Assembly: GCA_905221605.1 (NCBI GenBank)
Contig: CAJNDS010002582.1
Coordinates: forward strand, 251,001-315,000
Length of the DNA stretch: 64,000 nt
Reading direction: 5' to 3'
Source: Symbiodinium natans
Taxonomy: Eukaryota > Sar > Dinophyceae > Suessiales > Symbiodiniaceae
Shown: positions 33,930 through 45,832 of the stretch, one piece after another
Layout of the letters: each line of letters begins with the position of its first letter
Position numbering within the stretch: position 1 is the first letter of the stretch
Notes under the pieces: model-generated
Databases searched by the model: none
The model's input: the letters and a program-made list of their open reading frames with translations, nothing else
What the model was told of the DNA's origin: nothing
Made by a program: the position numbers and the translations under genes

Positions 33930-34111
33930 GTGGGATCGGGGCCAAGGCTCTAGACCCTACACCGACCCTAAACCCCAAACCCTAAACCCCTAAACCCTAA
34001 ACCCCTAAACCCCTAAACCCTAGAAAGCCTTGGGTAGGACTTTGACCCAGGGCCAGAGCTCCCTCAACCTCTGAACCCTCGCAGTAAATCTATCAAAACG
34101 TGTTTATAGAA

Positions 34112-34280
34112 CATCGATGTTCATGAACAGAATAAGCATCGTCTGTTCACAAACAGCATCTTCATAAACACTTCGAAGATTGCTTGTTCCCTAATTTCAG
34201 TTCCAGAAACAGTGTTTCTGGAACGACCTGGTGTTTACAAACACTAGCTCCAGAAACAACCGTGTTCATGAACATCGATG
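34112..34280. repeat. Cluster of short palindromes inside an 18-bp inverted repeat
   Basis: catcgatgttcatgaaca (34112-34129) and its exact reverse complement (34263-34280) bracket a stretch rich in small dyads: ctgttcacaaacag, gttccagaaacagtgtttct/ggaac and tgtttacaaaca. All share a TGTTnnnnAACA-like core. The array is unlike the other hairpin families. Confidence 0.8.
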
Positions 34281-34313
34281 AGGCGCCTTTTTTTTCGGAG
34301 GGAGGTCAGACGG

Positions 34314-34408
34314 TTAGGGTTTAGGGTTTAGGGTTTAGGGTTTAGAGTTTAGGGTTTAGGGTTTAGGGTTTAGGGTTTAGGGTTTAGGGTTTAGGGTTTA
34401 GGGTTTAC
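34314..34408. repeat. TTTAGGG tract, about 13 copies
   Basis: A long array with a single TTTAGAG variant. Confidence 0.95.
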
Positions 34409-35084
34409 GGCAGTCAAAATGAGTTTAGGGTTTTTGTTTTTTTGTTTGTTCCCCTGGACTCCCCTGAATTGAGGTGCCTTTTGGGCTACTTCAATTGGTA
34501 GCCCGAATATTATCGGGTTCTTAAGGGAGGGGGTAGGTATTTAGGGAACCTTAGGGAAGCTTAGCCTTGACTTAAATTTCTTCGAGCGAGCTGCGATGTT
34601 AACTCGACATTGGCGTTTAAACGTCTCAGGTTCCCATGGGGCTTCCAGCTTAGGGTTTTAGGGTCTTCGGCCTTTGGGGCCAGGAAAGGAAACCTAGCCC
34701 TTTGAAGGGGGAGGGGGGTGGTGCAAAAGGGCTTGTTGGTATTCGTTCGATGCTAAGCGTAGATAGACAAACAGCAACAGCGCCCCGAACCCACCAACAG
34801 TGTGCTCTGGGCTCCAAAACCACTGTGCTAACATTGAAAAGCATACCCTCAACTCTACAAAAGGTTCTTGTGGGCCTGAGCTAAGTTGACCCACCCCCCC
34901 CCCCACCCCCGCCGCCCCCCTTCCGGAAGAATTACTAATAGTTTCCCTTATGGTCCCTATGAGAACACTAGAACCCCCTCCTCCGCCCTCCCCCCCCCCT
35001 CCCCCCAAGACCCTATGTTGATCATTAAGGCCCGTACATTACACCATTTCTGATTCCGAAGCCCAATCTCAGGCCAATTGCCCT

Positions 35085-35158
35085 AAACCCTAAACCCTAA
35101 CCCTCAACCCTCAACCCTCAACCCTCAACCCTAAACCCTAAACCCTAAACCCTAAACC
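35085..35158. repeat. CCCTAAA tract with a CCCTCAA block
   Basis: Four consecutive CCCTCAA units (about 35101-35130) are nested in CCCTAAA repeats. The tract ends directly before the acceptor accag of the first recognised channel exon. Confidence 0.9.
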
Positions 35159-35160
35159 AG

Positions 35161-35199
35161 CCCTCGAAGGTCGGCAATTCCACCCGGCGGACAGTTCAA
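35161..35199 (+). CDS. Channel exon: segment before S1
   Basis: It reads RRSAIPPGGQF and ends in a split codon at a GA donor (GATCCC). The P-x-g-x-F-k-x-x-W pattern across the junction fits the region just before S1 in this family. Two other frames are also open, so the choice rests on phase and family pattern. The acceptor is AG|C. Confidence 0.5.
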
Positions 35200-38100
35200 G
35201 ATCCCGGGCTCAATGCTCCCGAAGCCCTAAACCCTAAACCTTGGGATGTCCCCCCTAGACTAAGAGTCCTGAATAGGGATGCTGGTCCTTGATTTCCTTT
35301 TTTAGGGGTTAGGGTTCCCTTCATAAGCATCCTTCAACCAGAGAGGGTACCCTTCTTTGTCCTAGGTTTCGTTTGGGTCAAGGAAAAGTTTCCTAGCTCT
35401 GATGCCTTCTGTACTTATACTTGAAGACATCGGTCTTTGGGATGGTGGAGGTGCCCCACTCACCCCGAAATCCAAGCAAGCAAAACCTGCCCAAACCCCG
35501 CGAGAGTCGACATCAGGGTTTAGGGTTTAGGGTTGTTTAGGGGGTTTAGGGTTGAGGATATTTCGAGGCTTTTGGGGATGACGAGGTTTATTGGCTCCAG
35601 CGAGCGCTGCCCGTCGAGATCCACTAAAAGCTGCTCTGAATCCCCAAACTAGACTAAGATCTGGAGAACCCTGTCATAAGCCACGACAGGCAGCCAAAAC
35701 AAAGCTCTCCTACTAGAGCTGCCGCTGATTGCAAGATGGCCACTGAGAACCATAGTTTTTGTCAGTGTTTCTGGGGTGCCTCATGTTTGGGTGAGTAGAA
35801 TGGATTGCTGGCAAGTTCCCCCCCCCCCCCCCCACCCCCACACCCTAAACCCTAAACCCTAAACCCTAAACCCTAAACCTTAACCCCTAAACCCTACACC
35901 CGGCACCTCGTCCCAGGACAGCGTGGAACATGTTGATTGCAGCCTGCGTGCTTCATGACCTGCCACCCGGGTCAGTCTAGAGCTTTGAGGATGGTTTTGA
36001 GAGCTGGGGGGGGGGGGGGTATAGGGTTCAGGGTTCAGGGTTTAGGGTTTAGGGTTTAGGCTTTAGGGTTTAGGGTTTAGGGGGGGGAGGGGAGGGGTTC
36101 GGGTTGGTAGCGTGGCTCAGTCGCAGCTTGATCAGAGCCTCATCGATCTCCCTAACCCCCCCCTCCCCCCCTCCAAACACCATCCGCTGCAGTTTGGGGT
36201 CAAACCCTAAGTCGAAGGCTTAAAAGCATGGGCATCTTTTAACAGATGCGCGAACCCTAAAACCTCAACCCTACAATATACATATATATATATATATGTA
36301 TATAGATATGTACTGTATATGTAAAAAAAAAAAAACGTGAATTATATATATATATATACACACATGCACAGGGCATATGTAGGGCATAAGGCCCCAAGTT
36401 AGGGCCCTGTCAGTTCTGACCCACCCTATAAACCCTAAGCCTTCAATGTAATTCAAGTAAGAGGCTCTAAATCTTAACCCTAAACCCTAAACCCTGAACA
36501 TTAACCCCTCCACCCGAAACCCTACACCCTAAACATGAGCCCCTGAGCCTCCTATTTTAAGGGGAAGCCCTAAACCCTGAAACCCCAAAACCCGAACACC
36601 CGAAACCCTAATCTCCCCCCCCCCCCTTTTCAAGGACCCTAAACCCTAAACCCTAAACCCTAAACCCTAAACCCTAAACCCTAAACCCTAAACCCTAAAC
36701 CCTAAACCGGGGTTCAAAGCCTTCTCTGCTCCGAGGATTGTCATCCCGCTTTACGTCTTCGACCTAAAGGTGCCTCGCTTGCGAAGATGCCACCCTAAAC
36801 CCTAAACCCTAAACCCTAAACCCTAAACCCTAAACCCTAAACCCTAAACCCTAAACCCTAAACCCTAAACCCTAAACCCTAGACCCTAAACTTTACTTGG
36901 AGGTTCATGGTACTTATTAACCAATTATAACTGTACTTATAAAGGCCATCTTATAAGCCCCTTAGCTGCCCTAATATGGTTATAAGTACAGGGATAAATT
37001 ACAGTTATAATTGGCTAGTAAGTTCCATGAACCTCCGGTTAGGGTTTAGGGCTTAGGGCTTAGGGTTTAGGGTAGCCCGGCCTCAGTCTTGTCATGAAAC
37101 AGCTTCCAGGTTCAGAAGGGTCTCGGGGTTAGGGTTTGGAGGTCTACGGCCTCGAAGGTAGGGTTTATAGGGTTTGGGGTTTAAGGCCAGGTTTAGGATT
37201 TAGGTCTTAGGTATATGCCCTCTAAAGCCCTAAGTTCAAAGAAACCCTAAACCCTAAACCCCAAACCCTAAACCCCAAACCCTAAACCCTAAACCCTAGA
37301 CCCTAAAGCCCTGCAAACCGTTGCAAGCCCTGTGACAGGCCCGAAATACCGCCAAAGCCTGGGTTCGAGGGCTCGAGTTCAAGGTTCAACTATTTGCTTA
37401 AGACAACCCCTCCCCCGGTTTAGGGTTTAGGGTTTAGGGTTTAGGGTTTAGGGTGTAGGGTTTAGGGGTAATAGTAATAAGAGAAATAAGAATAACAATC
37501 AGAAGAAGAAGAAGGAACACACACACACACACACACACACACACCAAAAAACATCTTCCTCTAGAAGGGCAAGATAAGGGCTATGTTTGTCTGATGCTGC
37601 TGGGGGTTATCTTAAGCAAATAGTAGTCAATGGGACTTGCGAATATGGTTGGAAGCGAGGTGGCTTTCAGGGCTTTTTGGGTTTTGGGTTTTGGGTTGGG
37701 CTGGCAGTCTATTCCAGTCCAGTTGCATAGGGTTCGGCGCTACTTATGTTACCCCTCACTGGCCTTCCAAAGGCGACGAAGATTGGGTTTAGGGCTTAGG
37801 GCTTAGGGCTTGGGGTTTAGGGTTTAGGGTTTAGGGTTTAGGGTTTAGGGGGAGCTACAGGATTGTCCCCTTTTTCGTTTCTCCTGCTGTCTGGTCTTAG
37901 AGATGAGGGGAACAGAAAGGATCCGCGTGACTTAGCTCTCCTGTGAAGGTTGGAGATTGACCTTGCAAAGAGATTGCTTGAGCGGGGTTGAGGGTCTAGG
38001 GATAGGAGGGCATCCTAAACCCTATATCCCGCAGGTTACATCTGAAGAGTCTGAACCACACAGCCTTTTTCCGAGACGGCGCATCTCCCCTCGGTCTCAG

Positions 38101-41100
38101 CCACGGCCCCCTTGAAGGGTTTAGGATTTCGGGCTTAGGGGTAAAGAGGGAGAGTAAGGGCCCGCTACAGAACCCGAAGAACCCCTCCAAAGGGACTTGG
38201 GATCAAATTCGGGACTCAAAGGGGCACAGCCCCCCACCCCACCCCACCCCTGGCTCAGGGTACTCGTAATAAGAATAGTCTAACCATGCAACATTTGGTG
38301 CCAACAACTAGGTACATCCCTCATCCCCAACCGCATCGAATATCTAAACTTTGGGATGTTCCCCCTTATACTAGCAGTCCTCATAGTACCCCTATTGTAA
38401 TCCCCATTAAGGACTGTTAGCATAAGGGGGAGCATCCCAACCTAAACCCCTAAATCACCTAAACTCGCACCCTAAACCCTAAACCCTAAACCCTAAACCC
38501 TAAACCCTAAACCATGCCCAGGAGCACATCCTGCTGACGGTTCTCGAGTGGATGACGCAGCTCTTTTGGACGGCGGACCTCATCACCAGTTCGCTGACCC
38601 TGGTCTCATCCTGGGCACACTAACGGGCACTCAGGTTTTTCCCAGAGAGCCCCAGTACCCCTTAGTTAAGGAACAGTCCTTGCTTTATGTGTGGGGATCC
38701 TTAGTATCATTTAAGGAACATGTCTGGATTAAGGGGCATTGGGCTCTTCGGGTTTCGTAAACCTCCCATGGTCCTCACAGGAAAGCCCGGAAACACCATG
38801 GAGCAGGACCAAGTTAGGCAACAGCCCTTGTAGAGGTCATGTGTTGGGATCTTCCCCCTTGTACTAACAGCTCCTTCATAGGGATGTATAGTACCCCTAC
38901 TATCATCTATACTGCTAGTGTAAGGGGGAAAATCCCAGGTCATGCTTGGAGGTTCAGGATACTTCTCAACCCAAGACAGTAATACAGTAATAACTGCACT
39001 TATACCAATTTTAACCCTATTAGGGCACTTATATAAGAGGCTCATAAGTGAGTTACAAGTACAGTTATATTTGGTTAATAAGGACCCGGACTTAACCTGG
39101 CCATGCAAAGGACTGGCTTCTACGAGAAAGGGGCGCTGATCCTGGACTTGAAGCGATCTGCCTACCACTACATGAAGACTCTCGGACCAGTTTTCCATTC
39201 AGTAGGGGTTTGCAGCTACACGCTGGAAGCCCTGAATCCTGCAAAGCCCTATGAAAGTGCAGCCGCTGCAGGCACCCCCGAAGCGGATTATCGGGGGGGG
39301 GGGGGGAGAGCTTATGTGAGACATACCCAATTCTCCTCTGGAGACTATGCCTAATACCCTAGAACCACCGTAAGCCCTGGACCCTAAACCCTCAACTAAA
39401 CCCTAAACCCTAAATCCTAAACCCTAAACCCGAAACCCTAAACCCTAAACCGACTGGTGTCCTCCCAGGACCTGGGGACCCTTCGACCTGGCCCTGGTGA
39501 GTGCCCCTCGAGCTGCGGACTTTTTGGGGTTTTGGGTTTAGGGCTTTGGGTTTCGGGCTAGGGTTCAGGGTTTCGGGTTTAGGGTTTAGGGTTTTGAGAT
39601 CCAGAAGGTAGATCGCCGGAAGGGTTTCTAGTTCCGACTCACTCGCGAACAGTAGTGTAAGGGTACAAGCTTAGGGCACGCGGTGCTTTGTGGCATCTGC
39701 TTCTCAGGTATGGACTGACTCAACCCAAATCTGCTCTCAAAGGCGAATACCGCACCCGGCGGGCAGGAACGTGACCGTCGAATTGCAACCCTGAACCGAA
39801 AAAAACTCTCGACCTGGGAAGCCCCAGGCCCTTTAACTCTTGCTTAGGTCTAGGCTTCTAAGACATTGCATCTGTACAGCTTCCTACAATTAGGGTTTAG
39901 GGTTTATTAGGGTTTATGGCCCGATCGGGCATTGCATGAGTGAATTTATTGCCCTTGCCGCGCCGTGGATTTGACGTCCAAGAAGCTGGCATCCTGCATT
40001 GCTTATTCGCTACGGCGTGCTCAGACGTCCATGCTGTTGCCTGAGGCATGCCACCACTTGCAAGCTGCACCTCATTGCGTGGTTACTTTACACGGACATG
40101 ATGGCAGCACAAGCGATGCGGCATCTCACAAGCCTTCCCCTGTGACTCTCTGTCTTTCGGTTTGTGTTCCACACGTCCGGCTCTAGATTCTGGATGCCCA
40201 GCGGAGATGCTGGGATGCACAAGTGATGCGATTGTTCAAACAGAAGATGAGGTGATTACCAGGCATATGAGACCTGATCTATGCTCGGTGTGCTTGGCGA
40301 ACTGATCGTGTCTTAGAGCTCCCTCGTACGATGCCCCTCTGTGCAGTAAGGGTGCTTGCCGGGCCCCAGCCAATTTGCAGGTCTTCACGTTGAGGTTGCT
40401 TGCTGACTTTCTGTTGTGCATGCACTTACTTTCTTGCATGTAAACGATGCAATTGTCTGTTCAAAAAAAGGGTTTAGGGTTTAGGGTCTAAACATATGGG
40501 TATAACCTCGAGGGGCTGTTACCAGCTGAGCCGCCTGAGGTGCATTGAGCCAGGTGGTCGGAAGCGTAAAGGGTCTCAGTTTGCGAGCCTCAACTTGGCT
40601 TTCTTCTGGCTGGCTCTTTGGGTTTTTGAAGCAACAACAATACGGAGCCTAAAAGTTAAACTTTTAGGAGGGGTTCAGAAGTCAGCCAAGTCAAGGGAAT
40701 TCGGGAATGAGGTACCCTTCCATCCCCTTCCCGAAGCCTTAAAGGGATAACGTTGGGAAACTCGTTCCCTAAATTTTAAACCCTAAACCCTGCAGAAAAA
40801 GCCCCCTACACCCTGAACCCTAAATCCCTGAACTTTGATAAGAACCAGTAAGCTTAGGTGGGTTGGCTCTTCATCTTCCTGGACCCTGGCGGAGATGAGG
40901 CGGGTCACCTTTGCGGATTGGCGGACCTACACATGAACATGGTCAGTTCTCCAAAAGGTCCCTTTTTAGGGTACACTAATTTTGGGGGGCGGCAATTTAT
41001 CACAGTAAACCCAAGAGAGACCAGAGTTGAGAGAGCTGACCATATGGTAGACCCGAAGCCCCGACACCCCAGAACCCTAGGGACCCGAAAGCCGCTACCT

Positions 41101-44100
41101 CCACCCCACTTGGCAACGCCGGGCCTTGCTCAGAAAGCAAGCACTCAAGCTTGTAGTGTTTAGGGTTTAGGGTTTAGGGTTTGCAGACCCCGCACCTGCT
41201 TCCTGAATGGAGTGATTGCCCACGGCTGTGGACTACGTCAAGCTCATTCTGCTCACCACGCCAGCCAGGGCCAGGCGTTGCCGGTTGCCTAAACCCTAAA
41301 CCATAACCCTAAACCCTAAACCCTAAACCCTAAACCCTAAACCCCTTTTCGGACCTTGGAGATGCAGAGGTGGCATCCTGCGGTTCTGTCAGCGGGGGCA
41401 GCCGGCCTGATTCGAACAAAGCCCTGAAACCCTGAGACCCTCTACACCCCCAAATTTGGGTTTAGGGTTTAGGGTTTAGGGTTTAGGGTTTAGGGTTTAG
41501 GGTTTAGGGTTTAGGGTTTAGGGTTTAGGGGTTTAGGGGTTTAGGGTTTAGGGTTTAGGGTTTGTGGATACTCACAGTCCTTGACAGGGATTCTAGTACC
41601 CCTGGTATAATCCATATGAAGGACTGTCAGTATAAGGGGGAACATCCCAACCATAAATCTAACAAACCCCAGACCCTACACCGGTTCGCCAAGCTATGCA
41701 GGAGTGAAAAAACGAAAGCCATCCTAAACCCCAAGCCCTAAACCCTTAAACCCACACACCCCTAAAAAACCCAAAATCCCCCTAATGATATCCTTAAATC
41801 CCTGAACATACCGGAAAAAAATAGAACCCTAAAACCCAAAAACCCTAAAACCCCAAAACCCTAAAGCCCTAAAACCCTAAAACCCCAAAACCCTAAAGCC
41901 CTAAAACCATTAACACCCTAAAACCCTAAAACCCTAAACCTTAAACCCTAAACCCTAAACCCTAAAACCCTAAAGCCCTAAACCCATTAAAACCCTAAAA
42001 CCCTAAACCTTAAACCCTAAAACCCTAAAACCCTAAAACCCTGAAACCCTAAAACCCTAAACCTTAAACCCTAAACCCTAAAGCCCTAAAGCCCTAAAAC
42101 CCTAAAACCCTGAAACCCTAAAACCCTAAAACCCTAAAACCCTAAAACCCTAAACCCTAAAACCCTAAAACTCTAAAACCCTAAAACCCTAAAACCCTAA
42201 ACCCTAAAACCCTAAACCCTAAACCCTAAAACCCTAAACCCCAAACCCCAAACCCTAAACCCTCCTGGCTTGTCCGAGTGTGAGCGATTAAATCCTAAAC
42301 CCTAAACCCTAAACCCTAAACCCTAAACCCTCTGAAGCTTTGAGGCACAAGGAGACCTCCTGGCGTGGTCGCGAACGCTCCGGGCGCCTCCCGGCCCTGT
42401 AGGGTTTAGGGTTTAGGGTTTAGGGTTTAGGGTTTAGGGTTTAGGGTTTAGGAACTAAGAGTTTTAGGGCTGGAGGGTGTTGGAGTTTAGGGTTCTTGGG
42501 CTTTTGGGTTGTTGTTTTCGTCCCCTCGTTTAGGGTTAGAGTTTTTGCGTGTCAGGGTGAGTTTTTTTTTTGAGGGGGGGGGGGGGGGGGGGGCTTGGGT
42601 ATGAGGGTTTTGGGGGTTTAAGGGTTTTAGGGTCACACCCCTCGGGTTTTAAGGCTTTCGAGTTTCGGTAATATGGTTTTTAGAGTTGAGGGTTTTGGGG
42701 TCTAGGGTTTTGGGTACTAGGGTCTTGGGGTTTTAGGGTTTTCGGGTGTGCAGTTTAAGGGTTTTAGGGCTGGGGTTTAGGATTTCAGGCAAGAGACCTG
42801 GATGCAGGGCTGTGGGGGTGAGGGTTTTAGGGGGGGTTTTCGGGTTTTAGGGGTTGAGGGTTTTGGGGTTTTAGGGTTTTAGGGTTTGGGGGGTTGAGGG
42901 TTTCAGGGTGTTAGGGTTTAAGAGTTTTGGGTATTAGGGTTTTGGGGTTGAGGCTTTTGGGGTTTTAAGCTTTTGGGGTTTGGGTATGGTATTCGGGTTT
43001 AAGGGTATTGGGTTTTGGGTTTGTAGGGCTTGAGGGTTTCAGGATCGTGGGTATTAGGCTTTTGGGGTTGAAGGGTTTGAGGGTTTTCGGTTTTAGGGTT
43101 TTCGGGGTTGACGGTTTAGGGTTTTGGGGCTTTTGAAGCTTCGGGTTCGCGGTTGAGTTTTTGGTTTTTTGGTTTTGAGAAAGTCCAGGTTCAACAGGTG
43201 GTTGTTGTTGGGGTCCCTAAACCCTAAACCCTAAACTCTAAACTTAGAAATGTGTAGGAGGTTTGGCGTAGCCGTGGGGTGATCACTTACCCATTTCATC
43301 CTTTGAGAGTCGGTTCTTTAGGCTGGGAAAACTGGAGCGTGCGGGTCTAGGGTTTAGGGTTTAGGGTCCAGGGTCTAGGGTCCAGGGTCTAGGTTTTAGG
43401 GTTTTAGGGTGTGCCTGTTGCAAACCCCTAAGACCCTTACTACGGTCTCAACCCATGAAAGAGAGCAAGAAGAAAGGGGCCTTACCCCCCCCCCCCCCCC
43501 AAGCCAACTTACGCAACCTCACGGTTCCCTGGCAGCGTTGTGTTCTAGGTTTAAGGGTTTCGGATGAAGGCTGGACAGCTTTTTGTTCGCTTGGTTCAGT
43601 CTTCCCCTGCTACACCCTGTCGCTGCCCTTTCTAGATGTGGTTTTAGGGTTTAGAGTTTGCATAACACCTAGGACCCAGAGTAGGCCCCTGAAATCTTGA
43701 CTTGATTTAGGGTTTAGGTTCTCTTTTCAGCCCCATTAAACCAAACAGGGCACCCTTTTCATTCCTATACATTGCTCTTGGAAACCCATGAAAGATTCTA
43801 AGCCCTAGACCTTCATTGAGGCTTCGCTTCCTTCGCTTCGTTCGTGTGCTGCGTTGGTTGAAGCTCCGAGGCCTCACGGGATCATAAGGGTTCGCCAGAG
43901 CCTCACACCCTAAACCCAGAGGTTTACGGTTGAGGGTTTAGGGATTAGGGTTTAGGGCTCAGGATGCTGGGGCAGTCCTTACATCGGATCCCCATCACAA
44001 CCTACTCCTTGGTACAAGAGGTCTTGGCATCTTGTTCAGGGCCCTAGGGATGAAAGGAGCATAAGGCTCACCAGGCCCTGATTCCCCTTTAGGCCTTTAG

Positions 44101-45800
44101 ATTTGAAGGTTTTGGGTTAGGGCTTCGGGTTTAGGGTTTTTAGGGTTTAGGGTTTAGGGTTTAGGGTTTAGGGTTCAGGGTTTAGGGTTTAGGGTTTAGG
44201 GTTTAGGGTGCGGGGTGGTGACCGAAAGCCTTTGCAAAAAGGGTCCCTTATCAACCCCTTTTGGTAGCCAGCCTACCCTTTTGTGTGCCGTGGCTGTGCT
44301 GGGGGGTTTGGGGTTTAGGGTTTAGGGTTTAGGGGCGACTTGGGCACCCAGGAGTTGAACTTTGAGGTTGTCGAACCCCAAACCCTTAACCCTTAACCCT
44401 TTACCCCTATAAACCCTAAACCCTGTAAAGTTGCAACAAGGGGGGGTGAAAGGGGCACTCCCGTCCTGTGGTCCTCGGACAGAGTACTTTAGAAGGTCGC
44501 AGAGCTACAGGAATTCGAGCATGCGGGTGGTTGTCAAAATTATGGTTTAGGGTTTAGGGTTTAGGGTTACGATCCCTTTTGGGGTACCCTACATGTAAGG
44601 TGCCGTATTCTAATCGGGATCCAAAAAGGGACCATAATTTTGACAACCACCCCTGTAGCTGTGGGCCTACACCCTAAACAAGAACCTACTTAGAAGCTCT
44701 TTTGGCTTAGTATGGTCGACTGAGCAACCCCTAGAAACATTATGATAATCCCCATAAGCCACCTTACTACCCCTGCCTTTACTAAGTCAAAAGAGCTTCC
44801 AAGTAAGCTTGTACCCTTGGGTTTGGGGGACCCTTTTAAATTCCTCTAAAGGAATCTAAGGGCCACAGTAGGTGCATCTTAAGGGGAACCCTAAACCCTG
44901 AACCCTAAACCCTAAACCCATAGGGGTACGTCCTTAGGGAGGTTAAACAACCCCCAGCCCCGCGCAGGAGTTGCAGAGGCGTTTCAGGAGATGTTCCACT
45001 CCAACGCTGCGTTGCTTTTGCAGCCTCCATGGGTTTAGGGTTTAGGGTTAGGGTTTAGGGTTTAGGGTTTAGGGTTTGGGTTCGGGGTTTGGGGTTTGGG
45101 GTTTGGGTTTGGGGTTTGGGGTTTAAGGTGTTATAGGGCTGAGAGACTCCCCTTTCGGGAGCCCTCAGAGCCCTGAGCCGCACTTCCGTCCAAGAAGGAG
45201 GCACCCCCCCCCCAGAGTCGAAAGGCTACAGTGAGCGCGGAAGACTTGGAGGCTTAAAGCCCTAAACCCTAAGCCGCCTACCCCTAAACCCTAAAGCCTA
45301 AACCCTAAACCCTAAACCGATGGGCTTGGGGACTTTTGGGAAGGGAGGCAGGCGGAAACCATGATGGTGTAGGGTTTTTGAAGGATCTGCGGGGGTGGGT
45401 GTTAAAGGCTTCCAAAAAAGGTTTAGGGATCCGGGATCTGGGGTTCGTGGGTCCTCTTATACTCGCAGCCCCTAAAGGGAGCATACTAGGGGGTACTGTA
45501 ATCCCTATTAAGGAGGACTCTCAGTATAAGGGGAACATCCCAAGTATTGGGTTTAAGGTTTAGGGTGTAGGGTTTCACAGCCCATCACTCTGCTCTTCCG
45601 CTCTTTATTTACCCTGGCGCAAGGTTCTTCTATTACAGCCTCGTCAGCGCCGGCATGCGCTTGGTAATCCTCAACCACTTGCTGGCCTCTTTGCCTCAGA
45701 TGTCCGTTTCTAGGGTTTAGGGTTTAGGCTCAGGGTTTAAGGCCCGACACACCCCCAATGTACCCGCAGCCTTCCTGTGTTCTTTGAAGGGACGGAGGGG

Positions 45801-45832
<32 letters not shown>

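Noticed and set aside
41187-41427. Two exon-like islands (41187-41290 and 41368-41427)
   Set aside because: Several frames are open at once, and neither segment fits between the S3 and S4 exons.
43976-44020. Fifteen-codon AG|TCC...GAG|GTCTTG island as a channel exon
   Set aside because: It looked convincing but breaks the S4-S5 sequence; the exons at 43322 and 44968 join in phase without it. It shows that hand-picked AG/GT islands can be false.
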